Origin: Spirochaetia bacterium
Lineage (GTDB): Bacteria > Spirochaetota > Spirochaetia > Treponematales > Treponemataceae
Length of the DNA: 64,000 nt
Reading direction: 5' to 3'
Assembly (NCBI GenBank): GCA_900767955.1
Contig: CAAGBC010000050.1
Span: forward strand, 1-64,000
Part shown: piece after piece, positions 8,207-17,031 of the stretch
Position numbering within the stretch: the stretch's first letter is position 1
How the letters are laid out: the number at the start of each line of letters is the position of its first letter
The notes under the pieces: model-generated
The model's input: the letters and a program-made list of their open reading frames with translations, nothing else
The model's database searches: none
What the model was told of the DNA's origin: nothing
Program-made: the position numbers and the translations under genes

Positions 8207-8220
8207 TTTTGAATAATCAA

Positions 8221-8248
8221 AATATAGTATTTTAATTTTTATTGTCAA
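8221..8248 (-). promoter_or_regulatory. Promoter for tRNA-Arg
   Basis: Minus strand: TTGACA (8243-8248), 16-base spacer, TATATT (8221-8226). Transcription would start about eight bases before the mature 5' end. Confidence 0.7.
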
Positions 8249-8257
8249 GGATTTTTT

Positions 8258-8848
8258 ATGGAACCGATTATACTAGCTTCTTCTTCTCCTAGAAGACAAG
8301 ATATTTTAAAAATGTTAAATATCCCTTTTCGTGTTATTATGCCGAATATTGACGAAAGTTTTACAGTGGGAATAGATGCTTCCGAAACAGCTGAATTATT
8401 GGCACGAGAAAAAATTATTGCTGTTCAGCGTTCGTTACCATCAGAACAAGAAATTCCTTGGATTTTAAGTGCTGATACTATTGTTTACCAAAATGGTAAA
8501 ATTTATGGCAAACCAGAAGATCAAGATAAAGCTTACGAATACTTAAAAGAATTGCAGGGAAAAACTCATACTGTAATTACAGCAATTGTTTTATATAATG
8601 GTAGAAAAAAAATAACATCTTCCCGAGTTTGCAAAACAAATGTTACATTTGCACCAATGACTGATGAAGAAATTCAGTGGTATTTGGATACAGGTGAATG
8701 GCATGGAGCCGCTGGTGGTTATAGAATTCAAAGTTTAGCTTCTTGTTTCATAAAAAAGGTTGAAGGTTCTCAAAGCTGTGTAACAGGCTTGCCTATTTAT
8801 GAACTTTATGATATTCTGAAAGAACAGGGTTATTCTATTTTAGTATAA
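8258..8848 (+). CDS. maf: Maf-family nucleotide pyrophosphatase
   Basis: House-cleaning nucleoside triphosphate pyrophosphatase that removes modified or non-canonical nucleotides; 196 residues, normal length. The N-terminal ASSSPRRQDIL substrate loop, the conserved LSADTIVY block near residue 70, GKPEDQDKAYEYL and the C-terminal GAAGGYRIQ with GLPIYELYD are all present. AAGGA lies upstream of the ATG. It stands alone before the rpsB unit. I cannot tell by eye whether it prefers dTTP/UTP (YhdE type) or m7GTP (YceF type). Confidence 0.93.
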   Translation: MEPIILASSSPRRQDILKMLNIPFRVIMPNIDESFTVGIDASETAELLAREKIIAVQRSLPSEQEIPWILSADTIVYQNGKIYGKPEDQDKAYEYLKELQGKTHTVITAIVLYNGRKKITSSRVCKTNVTFAPMTDEEIQWYLDTGEWHGAAGGYRIQSLASCFIKKVEGSQSCVTGLPIYELYDILKEQGYSILV

Positions 8849-8854
8849 TCTTGA

Positions 8855-8968
8855 TAAAGAAAATATTCACAGGCCGTAGGTCTTAAGTGATATTTATCCT
8901 CCGTGCAGTTTATCTGTAACGAGAAAAAGAGTTTGGGGTAATTTTTATTACCGGTGAAGGAGTACATC
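8855..8968 (+). promoter_or_regulatory. Structured 5' leader of rpsB-tsf
   Basis: About 110 bases between maf and rpsB are richer in GC than other spacers here. They include CCTCC near 8898-8902 and a 6-bp hairpin GGTAAT/ATTACC (8937-8942/8947-8952) that stops four bases short of the GAAGGAG ribosome-binding site (8956-8962). Leaders of rpsB are autoregulatory S2-binding sites in other bacteria; that role here is inferred. Confidence 0.4.
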
Positions 8969-9838
8969 ATGGCAGTTGTAACCATGAAGAATTTGCTTGA
9001 ATCTGGTGTTCATTTTGGTCATCAGGTAAAGCGTTGGGATCCTCGTATGAAGAAATATATCTTCGCAGAACGCAACGGGATTCACATTATTGATTTGCAG
9101 AAAACTATTGCTGCAATTAAAGATAGTTATGAAGCTGTTCGCAAAATTACAGCAGCAGGAAAATCTGTTTTATTTGTAGGAACAAAAAAACAGGCTCAAC
9201 AGGCTATTCAAAAAGAAGCAGAACGCTGTGGAATGTTCTATGTAAACAATCGCTGGCTTGGTGGTATGCTTACTAACTTCTCAACAATCAAAAAATCATT
9301 GCTTCGTCTTAAGAAAATTGAAAAAATGGAAATCGATGGAACATTCGATAACCTAACAAAAAAAGAAGTTTCATCTCTTCAGAAAGAAAAATCAAAATTA
9401 GAAAAAAACCTTGGTGGTATTAAAGAAATGAAAGAACTCCCAGGAGCTATTTTCATTATTGATACACACAAAGAACAAATCGCTGTGGCAGAAGCTCGCA
9501 GAATGGGAATTCCTATCATTGCTGTTGTTGATACAAACTGTAATCCAGATGGAATTACTTACCCTATTCCTGGTAATGACGATGCTATTCGCGCTATTTC
9601 TTTATTTACTTCTATCATTGCTAACGCTGTAATCGAATCTGACAATGAAAGTGGACTAAAGATTCTTGAAAATCTTAATGATGACGAAGAAGGCATCATG
9701 ACAGATATGTCTAAAAAAGATGAAGATGTAGAAATCGAAGATTATAGCAATTATCAGCCAGCAGAACAGAAAGAAGAAACTGTTGATACTGATGATAGCC
9801 AAGATCAACTTGTTGATGAAGACAAATTATACAAATAA
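8969..9838 (+). CDS. rpsB: 30S ribosomal protein S2
   Basis: Small-subunit protein needed for S1 docking and initiation. 289 residues from MAVVTMKNLL; five upstream in-frame codons overlap the GAAGGAG ribosome-binding site, which fixes the start. The conserved SGVHFGHQ, RWDPRMKKYIF, RWLGGMLTNF and DTHKEQIAVAEA blocks are all present. Beyond about residue 235 there is a roughly 50-residue acidic tail rich in Asp and Glu that the E. coli protein lacks. First gene of rpsB-tsf, 15 bases before tsf. Confidence 0.97.
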   Translation: MAVVTMKNLLESGVHFGHQVKRWDPRMKKYIFAERNGIHIIDLQKTIAAIKDSYEAVRKITAAGKSVLFVGTKKQAQQAIQKEAERCGMFYVNNRWLGGMLTNFSTIKKSLLRLKKIEKMEIDGTFDNLTKKEVSSLQKEKSKLEKNLGGIKEMKELPGAIFIIDTHKEQIAVAEARRMGIPIIAVVDTNCNPDGITYPIPGNDDAIRAISLFTSIIANAVIESDNESGLKILENLNDDEEGIMTDMSKKDEDVEIEDYSNYQPAEQKEETVDTDDSQDQLVDEDKLYK

Positions 9839-9853
9839 TTAAGGAAATATATT

Positions 9854-10687
9854 ATGGAAATTAAAGCATCAGACGTAAAAGCACTTCGTGATAAAACAGG
9901 TGCTGGAATGATGGAATGTAAAAAAGCACTTGTAGATTCAAACGGAGATCCAGCTGCTGCAGAAAAACTTTTGAAAGAAAAAGGTCTTGCTGCTGTTGCT
10001 AAACGTTCTGACCGTGCTGCAGGTGAAGGTCGCATTTTTGTTAAACAAGATGGCAATAGAATTGCTATTGTTGAAATGACTTGTGAAACAGACTTCGTTG
10101 CTAAAAACGATGACTTTATTGCACTTGGTGAAAAACTTGTTTCAATAACACTTGAAAAAAATTATACTGAAGTTGCACAGGAACACAAAGATTTAATGCA
10201 AGAATTAGCAATTAAAATCCGTGAAAACATGGAAGTTCGTCGTGTAGCTCTTGTAACTATTCCTGAAAATGCAGTTGCATCTACTTATGTACATCATAAC
10301 TTCAAAATTGGTGCAGTTGTTGTTGTAAAAGGTTCAACAGACGAAAAAGTTGCACACTTTGCACATGAATGTTGTTTACACTTAGCTGTAAATAATCCTT
10401 CATACATTACAAAAGAAGAAGTTCCACAGGATTATGTTGCTGAACAAGAAGAAATCTTCAAGAAACAAATGGCTGATGATCCAAAAATGGCAGGAAAACC
10501 TGAAAATGTTTTGGAAGGGATTCTTAAAGGTAAAGTTAATAAACACCTTGCAGAAATCTGTTTTATGGACCAAATGTACATTGATGATGAAAAGAAATCT
10601 GTTGCTACTGTTCTTGCTGAAACAGGAAAAGCTGTTGGCGCTGAACTAGAATTCGGACAGATTATTCTTTATGTTCTTGGTAAATAA
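9854..10687 (+). CDS. tsf: Elongation factor Ts
   Basis: Guanine nucleotide exchange factor that recycles EF-Tu; 277 residues, normal for the long form. The N-terminal UBA-like domain carries LRDKTGAGMMECKKAL (11-26), and the core has the conserved TDFVAKND motif that contacts EF-Tu. AAGGAAAT lies before the start. A terminator follows, so rpsB-tsf can act as a two-gene unit apart from frr-uppS-cdsA-dxr-rseP. Confidence 0.97.
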   Translation: MEIKASDVKALRDKTGAGMMECKKALVDSNGDPAAAEKLLKEKGLAAVAKRSDRAAGEGRIFVKQDGNRIAIVEMTCETDFVAKNDDFIALGEKLVSITLEKNYTEVAQEHKDLMQELAIKIRENMEVRRVALVTIPENAVASTYVHHNFKIGAVVVVKGSTDEKVAHFAHECCLHLAVNNPSYITKEEVPQDYVAEQEEIFKKQMADDPKMAGKPENVLEGILKGKVNKHLAEICFMDQMYIDDEKKSVATVLAETGKAVGAELEFGQIILYVLGK

Positions 10688-10700
10688 TTAATTCTTTTAT

Positions 10701-10724
10701 TGAGGTTGTTTTATAACAACCTCA
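10701..10724 (+). terminator. Rho-independent terminator after tsf
   Basis: Perfect 10-bp stem (10701-10710/10715-10724), loop TTAT, followed by AATTTTTATTTTT. Separates rpsB-tsf from frr. Confidence 0.85.
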
Positions 10725-10749
10725 TAATTTTTATTTTTGGAGTTTTTTT

Positions 10750-11295
10750 ATGGCAGATACTTGTGAAGTTAGAATGGAAAAAACAATTACAGCTCTAAAG
10801 GATTCTTTTAATGCAATTCGTACAGGTCGTGCATCAGCTGCTATTTTTGACAAAGTAAGAGTTGATTACTACGGTTCAAAAACACCTTTAAATCAAGTTG
10901 CTACAATTTCTATTCCAGAAGCTCGTTCTGTGATTATTCAGCCTTTTGATAAATCACTTATTGGTGAAATTGAAAAAGCAATTCAAGTTTCTGATTTGGG
11001 ATTAAATCCGTCTAATGATGGTAAGGTTATTAGAATTTCAATTCCTCCTCTTACAGCAGATCGCCGTAAAGAACTTGTAAAACAAGCTAAAGGAATCGCT
11101 GAAAATTCTCGTACAGCAATTCGTAATATTCGTCGTGATGGTAATGATGAATTTAAAAAGCAACAAAAAGCTGGTGAATTGACTGAAGATGGATTAAAGC
11201 AAGAAGAAGATAAACTTCAAAAGCTTACAGATAAATTTGTTGCAGAAATCAACAAAATTTATGAATCCAAAGAAAAAGAAATTTTGGAAGGCTAA
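10750..11295 (+). CDS. frr: Ribosome recycling factor
   Basis: Splits post-termination ribosomes together with EF-G. 181 residues, close to the family's 185. The conserved FNAIRTGRAS block, the PLNQVATISIPEARS stretch, the PPLTADRRKELVKQAK helix and the C-terminal helix with LQKLTDKFVAEINK are present. TTGGAG precedes the start. It begins a tight plus-strand run with uppS (3-base gap), as in Treponema. Confidence 0.97.
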   Translation: MADTCEVRMEKTITALKDSFNAIRTGRASAAIFDKVRVDYYGSKTPLNQVATISIPEARSVIIQPFDKSLIGEIEKAIQVSDLGLNPSNDGKVIRISIPPLTADRRKELVKQAKGIAENSRTAIRNIRRDGNDEFKKQQKAGELTEDGLKQEEDKLQKLTDKFVAEINKIYESKEKEILEG

Positions 11296-11298
11296 TTA

Positions 11299-12000
11299 AT
11301 GCCAATTGATAAATTAAATGTTCCCATTCATATTGGTATCATTATGGATGGGAATGGACGATGGGCAAAAAAAAGAAACCTTCCTCGAACAAATGGTCAC
11401 AAAGAAGGACTTGAAGTTGCTAAAAGAATTGTAAAAAAGGCAGCAAATTTAGGCGTAAAATATGTGACTTTGTATACTTTTTCTACAGAGAATTGGAAAA
11501 GAGCTCAAGAAGAAGTTGGTTATTTAATGACTTTGATAAAAAGTCATCTTAGAGCCGAATTCGAATTTTATAAAAAGAATGGAATTCGTATTAAGCATAT
11601 TGGTAATTTAGATGGATTGCCAAATGATGTAAAAAACGAAATTTTAGATGCCGTTGAAGAAACTTCATCCTTTACAGGTTTGACAGTAGTTCTTGCTATA
11701 AATTATGGTGGGCGGGATGAAATTGTTAGAGCAGTTAAGTCTATCATAAAAGATGAAGATTCGATTCAAAATGTTTCAGAAGAATCGATAAGAGATGCTT
11801 TTGATGTTAAAGAATTACCTGATGTTGATTTACTTATTCGAACAGGTGGAGAATTAAGATTAAGTAATTTTTTATTATGGCATGCAGCTTATGCTGAATT
11901 GTTATTTTCAGATACATTATGGCCTGATTATAACGAAGATGAATTTGAAAAGAATATTGAAGAATTTCAATCAAGAAATAGACGTTTTGGTGGAGTTTAG
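11299..12000 (+). CDS. uppS: Isoprenyl transferase (undecaprenyl diphosphate synthase)
   Basis: Cis-prenyltransferase that makes the C55 lipid carrier for peptidoglycan and surface glycans; 233 residues. The diphosphate-binding MDGNGRWAKKR is at 16-26 with catalytic Asp17. TLYTFSTENW, INYGGRDEI and the C-terminal LLIRTGGELRLSNFLLW, ELLFSDTLWPD blocks are intact. Three bases after frr. Product supply links it to PBP1C and the Wzx-type flippase later in the window. Confidence 0.96.
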   Translation: MPIDKLNVPIHIGIIMDGNGRWAKKRNLPRTNGHKEGLEVAKRIVKKAANLGVKYVTLYTFSTENWKRAQEEVGYLMTLIKSHLRAEFEFYKKNGIRIKHIGNLDGLPNDVKNEILDAVEETSSFTGLTVVLAINYGGRDEIVRAVKSIIKDEDSIQNVSEESIRDAFDVKELPDVDLLIRTGGELRLSNFLLWHAAYAELLFSDTLWPDYNEDEFEKNIEEFQSRNRRFGGV

Positions 12001-12030
12001 AATATATATTCTGAAGTTATGGGGTGATAT

Positions 12031-12867
12031 ATGAATAAGGTTGTTCAAAGACTTTTAGTTTTTTTTATAGGAATTCCTGTTGTTTTAGGAATCGTATATT
12101 TTAGTTATTTAAATCATCTACTCCTTAATATAGTTTTAGTTGTATGTTCTGGAATTGCTACTTCAGAATTATATAATTTGTATGCAAAAAAAACTCCCCT
12201 GCTTTCAAAACCTTTTTTGATTATTTTAAGTTCTTTAATGCCAATTGTTGCTTACTTATCTGTTATATTTAATTTTGATACAGAATATATAAACTGGACT
12301 TTTATTTTTTCTATTTTTTTAGTCCTTGCTGTTGAAGTATTTACACATAAAACATTTGAAGATTCAAATTTACGAATTAGTTCTTCAGTTTTTGTAATTT
12401 TTTATGGTGGATATTTGTTAACATTTATAACAAGAATATCAACATTGCAAAATTCTGTATTATTTTTATCTTTGTTTTTATTTCTTGTGTTTATTTGTGA
12501 TTCACTTGCATGGTTATTTGGTGTTTTATTTGGCAAAAATAATCGCGGTTATGTTGCAGCAAGTCCAAACAAAAGTATTGTAGGTTTTATTGGTGGATAT
12601 ATTGGCTCTATTGGTTCTGCTTTGTTAGCACGATGTATTTGGCCAGAAATATTCTATGGTTCTTTTGTTAAGTCCATTATTTTAGGAATTTTAGTTGCAT
12701 CATCAGGAATAATTGGTGATTTAGTTGAATCAGTTTTTAAACGTTCTTCAGATACAAAAGATAGTGGTAATGTAATTTTAGGTAGAGGTGGTTTATTAGA
12801 TTCTATAGATTCTATTCTATATGCTGCTCCTATTTTTTATGTTGCTGTTCATTTTTTATATAGTTAA
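12031..12867 (+). CDS. cdsA: Phosphatidate cytidylyltransferase
   Basis: Integral membrane enzyme that makes CDP-diacylglycerol from CTP and phosphatidate; 278 residues with about eight hydrophobic segments. The C-terminal part has the CDS signature: DSLAWLFGVLFGKN, the SPNKSIVGFIGG block, and DLVESVFKRSSDTKDSG followed by LGRGGLLDSIDS. GGGGTG precedes the start. Lies between uppS and dxr in the conserved order. Confidence 0.95.
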   Translation: MNKVVQRLLVFFIGIPVVLGIVYFSYLNHLLLNIVLVVCSGIATSELYNLYAKKTPLLSKPFLIILSSLMPIVAYLSVIFNFDTEYINWTFIFSIFLVLAVEVFTHKTFEDSNLRISSSVFVIFYGGYLLTFITRISTLQNSVLFLSLFLFLVFICDSLAWLFGVLFGKNNRGYVAASPNKSIVGFIGGYIGSIGSALLARCIWPEIFYGSFVKSIILGILVASSGIIGDLVESVFKRSSDTKDSGNVILGRGGLLDSIDSILYAAPIFYVAVHFLYS

Positions 12868-12881
12868 TATTAAGGATTTAC

Positions 12882-13967
12882 ATGAAAAAAATTCTTGTGC
12901 TAGGCTGTACTGGTTCAATTGGAACTAGTACATTAAATATCGTAAGAAGTATGCCAGAAGATTTTTCAATCTGTGGTTTAACTGCTCATAATAATGAAAA
13001 GAGTTTAAATTTTCTTTCTAATGAATTTTCTTGTGATTCAATACTTACATCAAAAGATGGTATTGAGGCTATTGAAGCATTAATTCAAAAAACAAATCCA
13101 GATATTGTTGTTAATGGAATCGCAGGGGCTGCAGGTTTGCTTCCTTCTAAAATAACTATAGAATGTGGTAAAAAACTTGCTTTAGCAAATAAAGAAACTG
13201 TTGTAATGGCTTGGCCATTGATAAAAGAACTTGCTTTTAATAAAGATGTTGAAATTATACCAGTAGATTCTGAACATTCTGCTATTTTTTCTTTGATTAA
13301 TCAGGTTGGAAGAAAAAATATAAAAAATGTTATTATAACTGCAAGTGGTGGTCCTTTTAGAACTCTTTCTCGTGATGAATTGGAAAAAGTCACTGTTGAA
13401 CAAGCTTTACAACATCCAACATGGAATATGGGAAAAAAGATTACAATTGATTCTGCATCTTTAGCAAATAAAGGTTTAGAGGTTATTGAAGCAAATAGAT
13501 TATTTGATTTTGAAGCAAAAGACATTCAGGTTGTAGTTCATCCTCAAAGTTTAATTCACTCTATGGTTCGAACAAATGATGGTATGTTATATGCTCAAAT
13601 TTCAGATCCTGATATGAAACATCCTATTTTTAATGCTTTAACATGGCCTGAAAATAAACAATCTTGCATGAATGAATTTGATTTATTTGATCAAACAATG
13701 ACATTCTATCGTCCTAGAATGATTGATTTTCCTATGTTAAGTTATGCTTTTGAAGTAGCACAACGAGGCAAAGCATATACAATTGCATACAATGCTGCTA
13801 ATGAAGTAGCTGTTAGTGCTTTTTTGGAAAAGAAAATTAGTTTTATGGCTATTCCTAGAATTGTACGAAGCACTTTAGATAAAGATTGGAATCATATGCC
13901 TTCATCATTTGAAGATGTTTTTGAAATTGATAAGCAAGCTAGAAAATACACAGAGGAAATAATATGA
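12882..13967 (+). CDS. dxr: 1-deoxy-D-xylulose 5-phosphate reductoisomerase
   Basis: First committed step of the MEP isoprenoid pathway: NADPH-dependent conversion of DXP to MEP. 361 residues, shorter than the E. coli enzyme (398), mainly at the C-terminus. NADPH loop GCTGSIGTST at 8-17, ALANKETVVMAW, PVDSEHSAIF (metal and substrate site), the KKITIDSASLANKGLEVIEA block and VVVHPQSLIHSMV are present. Its stop overlaps the next start as ATGA, so rseP translation is probably coupled to it. Confidence 0.96.
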   Translation: MKKILVLGCTGSIGTSTLNIVRSMPEDFSICGLTAHNNEKSLNFLSNEFSCDSILTSKDGIEAIEALIQKTNPDIVVNGIAGAAGLLPSKITIECGKKLALANKETVVMAWPLIKELAFNKDVEIIPVDSEHSAIFSLINQVGRKNIKNVIITASGGPFRTLSRDELEKVTVEQALQHPTWNMGKKITIDSASLANKGLEVIEANRLFDFEAKDIQVVVHPQSLIHSMVRTNDGMLYAQISDPDMKHPIFNALTWPENKQSCMNEFDLFDQTMTFYRPRMIDFPMLSYAFEVAQRGKAYTIAYNAANEVAVSAFLEKKISFMAIPRIVRSTLDKDWNHMPSSFEDVFEIDKQARKYTEEII

Positions 13968-15080
13968 GAATAGTTTTCGGACTACTCTGTTTGTGTTTTT
14001 TGATTTTTTTTTCATGAATTAGGACATTTTATTGCAGCAAAACTATTTGGTGTTTGTGTAGAAAGTTTTTCCATTGGTTTTGGCCCCGTTTTATTTCACA
14101 AAAAAATAAAAGGAACTGATTATAGAATTTCTTTGATTCCATTAGGTGGATATTGTGGATTAAAAGGAGAAAAAGATTTTTCTAATGCAATTGAATTAGG
14201 ATTAGATAAAGTTGAAGGTGAACCTGATTCTATGTATGGGATTCATCCATTAAAAAGAGCAATCATTGCTTTTGCAGGTCCTTTTTTTAATGTTATTTTT
14301 GCTGTTATTTCTTTTTCTTTAATATCTTTAATTGGATATACTTATAATTCTTACTCTTCAAAAATAAATTTAGCGACAGATGTTTATCCAGAAATGGTTA
14401 GTTCTGCAAAGGATGCAGGATTATTATCTGGGGATATAATTACAAAAGTTAATGAAAAAACTGTTTTAAATTTTTCTGACCTTTTATTTGAAATTTCTAC
14501 AAAACCTAATGAAATTGTAAAAATTACAGTAGATAGAAATGGTCAAATTTTTACATTTGATGTTCCTGTTTTAGCTGACAAAGACAGTGGTATTGGAAAA
14601 ATTGGTGTAATTGCAGATTCCACTACACTTTCAGAATATGAAGCAAAAAAGTTTTCGTTTTTTCCTGCTATTGGAAATGGCATAAAGGAAACTTTTGAAT
14701 CCATAGAATTAACAATAAAAGGTATTTTTTCATTATTTAAAAGTGCAGATATAAAAAAATCGATTTCTGGACCTGCAAGTATTGTTGATATAATGGGGTC
14801 TGCAGCTAAAGATGGTTTTTCTGTGAATTTAAGAACTGGTTTTGCTAATATTCTAAATTTAATGGCATTTATTAGTATTTCCTTGTTTATAATGAATTTA
14901 TTGCCAATCCCTATTTTGGATGGTGGTTTAATTCTATTTGCATTCTTTGAAATTATTTTACGAAAAAAAATACATCCAAAAGTTATGTATTATGTTCAAT
15001 TTGTTGGAATTGCTTTCATAATGCTTTTCTTTATATTGGGAGTTATGGGTGATATTTCATATTTTAAAAATATTAAATAA
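13964..15080 (+). pseudogene. rseP: Site-2 protease RseP, interrupted by a one-base frameshift in a T9 run
   Basis: Intramembrane zinc metalloprotease with a PDZ domain. The ATG at 13964 overlaps the dxr stop (ATGA) and opens MRIVFGLLCLCFLIFF, then hits TGA at 14015 in that frame. One T fewer in the nine-T run 14004-14012 would join it to HELGH (zinc site, corrected residues 17-21), FIAAKLFG and the rest, giving about 371 residues. The downstream frame is open to 15080 and holds a PDZ domain (about 110-190) and the second catalytic block LLPIPILDGG. As written, the first in-frame ATG is at 14133, after the active site. Sequencing error, slippage or real inactivation are all possible. Confidence 0.88.
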
Positions 15081-15123
15081 TATTATATAAAACGAATAAA
15101 ATTATTTTGTTTTGGAGTTATAA

Positions 15124-17031
15124 ATGAAAAAATTATTTTCCTTAATTAGTTTATTGTTTCTAATTGGAGTAAATGTTTTTGCACAATCACATATTTCTTC
15201 TCAAGCTCATCAGGCAGCAATTTCAATGATTTCTTCTGGAAACATAGAAGACGGATTTGAAAATATTTATTTTAGCGCAGGAAAAGATGGTTTTCTTGTG
15301 AAATGGACTGATGATAATAATGGTGAACATTATCAAATTACAGAACTTGAAATAAAAATGATTAGTGTTTCCCCAAATGGCAAAGAAATTGCAGTTTATG
15401 AAACAGATGGTGGCTTAATTAATAGAGTTAGTGTTTGGAATTGGGAAACATTAACAAGAAAATTTGCTAGAAGATTTTCTGATTCTGTAACATCAATTTC
15501 CTATACAGCTAATGGTAATTATATTATGGTTGGAACTGCAACAGTTGATGGCGTTGTATTTTTGCGTTCTACAAATGGAGATGTGGTTTCAAATAAAATA
15601 AGAGAATCTACTGGTATTGTTTCTTATGCAATTACAAGTAAAACTGAAAAAACTGCTGTTATGTATTCTCCAGCAGGAAGCCTTGCATATTATAATTTAT
15701 TTACAGGAAGACTTACAAAGAAATTTAATGTGGAACAAGGGTTAAGCAATACAGTCTTATTTAATAATTATCTTTTTTTAGCAGGTATAAAAGATGGAAT
15801 GATTTATATTGTATATGCTCTTTCTGGAAAGACTTTAGCTACAATACCTGCTCCTAATGCAACAATTTTGGCAACTCCTACAGATTCTAATTTATATTAT
15901 TTGGAAACTGATAATCGTGGTAATTACCAACTAAAAATGTTAGAAAATGTTGAAAATAAAAATGTTTCTTCTCCTAGAATTGTAAAAAATTTAAAAAGAC
16001 CAAGAGGAAATGAGATTATTAATTGTGGTGTAAAACTTTCTAACGATATTTTGCTAGGTTCTACTTCTGGGGACTTATACAGAATTAATACTAATCCAGA
16101 AACAGAAATTGCAAATTTAGTTTCTATCACAGATAATTCTTATGACAAGATTTTAGATATGTGTCCTGTTGGAGAAGATTTTTATTTTCTTACAAGAAAT
16201 TCATTATTCAAATCTTCTTATGATACAGGTATTGTAAATAAATTAGGTGCAAATCCAGGACAAACTCAGATTCTTACATATAACGATAAAGTTATTTTAT
16301 GGTCAAAAGGAACAAAAGAACCTGTTCAATTGTTTGATTATGCTAAGCCTGAACTTATAACTTTATTCACCCCAAAATATAATATTCAATCTGTAAGATT
16401 ATTTGGTGATACAATATTGGAAATGGAAAATAATTCAGTTGTAAATACTTATGATATTAATTCTAATAAGTTTACAGAAGTTTACACAGGAGCTGGTTTG
16501 CAAGATGCAGTTATTGCAGGCGATGGTAAATTATATGTTGCTAAATCTTATGCAACAAATCCAAGATCTTCTTTAATTTGTATTGATATGACAACAAAAG
16601 AAACAGTTCCTATGCCGTTAAAAGGAAATGTTGCATTTGCACTTAGCGTAAACAACAATGATATTTACGGAATTTCAGTATTGTCAACTGATGTAGAAAA
16701 AAGAACTGTAGTTTTTAGTTTTGATACGGTTACAAAAAGAACTGTTTCTATTCTTGATATAAAAGATGAAGATTCAAATGCGTTTACATATTTGAAATAT
16801 CCAATTTTATATACGAATTTTGGAAAAGATAGAATTCGTTCTTGCCACTTAAGTACAAATAAAACATTTATGTTTAATCGTTCTGCATCTATACCTATTA
16901 AAGTTTCACAGAATGCAGCAAGAGTTGTAACTCTAAATAGAGATGGAAGTATTTCTTGGTATAATAAGGATTTATCACAAGTTTTAGAAGATTGGTATTT
17001 GACTCGCGATGGTCAATGGTATGCCTTTTAA
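15124..17031 (+). CDS. Exported WD40-like beta-propeller protein
   Basis: Predicted periplasmic protein of 635 residues. A signal peptide ends at NVFA (residue 20). The mature part is made of repeating beta-strand blades, with WD40-like segments at the start (KDGFLVKWTD, ITELEIKMISVSPNGKEIAVYE, VSVWNWETL). It is predicted to fold as one or two propellers that bind a protein or polymer; no catalytic residues are recognisable. TTGGAG lies before the start. Its stop codon abuts the stop of convergent glgA with no spacer, so no separate terminator exists between them. Confidence 0.8.
   Translation: MKKLFSLISLLFLIGVNVFAQSHISSQAHQAAISMISSGNIEDGFENIYFSAGKDGFLVKWTDDNNGEHYQITELEIKMISVSPNGKEIAVYETDGGLINRVSVWNWETLTRKFARRFSDSVTSISYTANGNYIMVGTATVDGVVFLRSTNGDVVSNKIRESTGIVSYAITSKTEKTAVMYSPAGSLAYYNLFTGRLTKKFNVEQGLSNTVLFNNYLFLAGIKDGMIYIVYALSGKTLATIPAPNATILATPTDSNLYYLETDNRGNYQLKMLENVENKNVSSPRIVKNLKRPRGNEIINCGVKLSNDILLGSTSGDLYRINTNPETEIANLVSITDNSYDKILDMCPVGEDFYFLTRNSLFKSSYDTGIVNKLGANPGQTQILTYNDKVILWSKGTKEPVQLFDYAKPELITLFTPKYNIQSVRLFGDTILEMENNSVVNTYDINSNKFTEVYTGAGLQDAVIAGDGKLYVAKSYATNPRSSLICIDMTTKETVPMPLKGNVAFALSVNNNDIYGISVLSTDVEKRTVVFSFDTVTKRTVSILDIKDEDSNAFTYLKYPILYTNFGKDRIRSCHLSTNKTFMFNRSASIPIKVSQNAARVVTLNRDGSISWYNKDLSQVLEDWYLTRDGQWYAF

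Noticed and set aside
14133..15080. rseP as a short intact gene starting at 14133
   Set aside because: This would omit the HELGH zinc site and first helix, which are present just upstream in the same frame; a frameshift is the better explanation.
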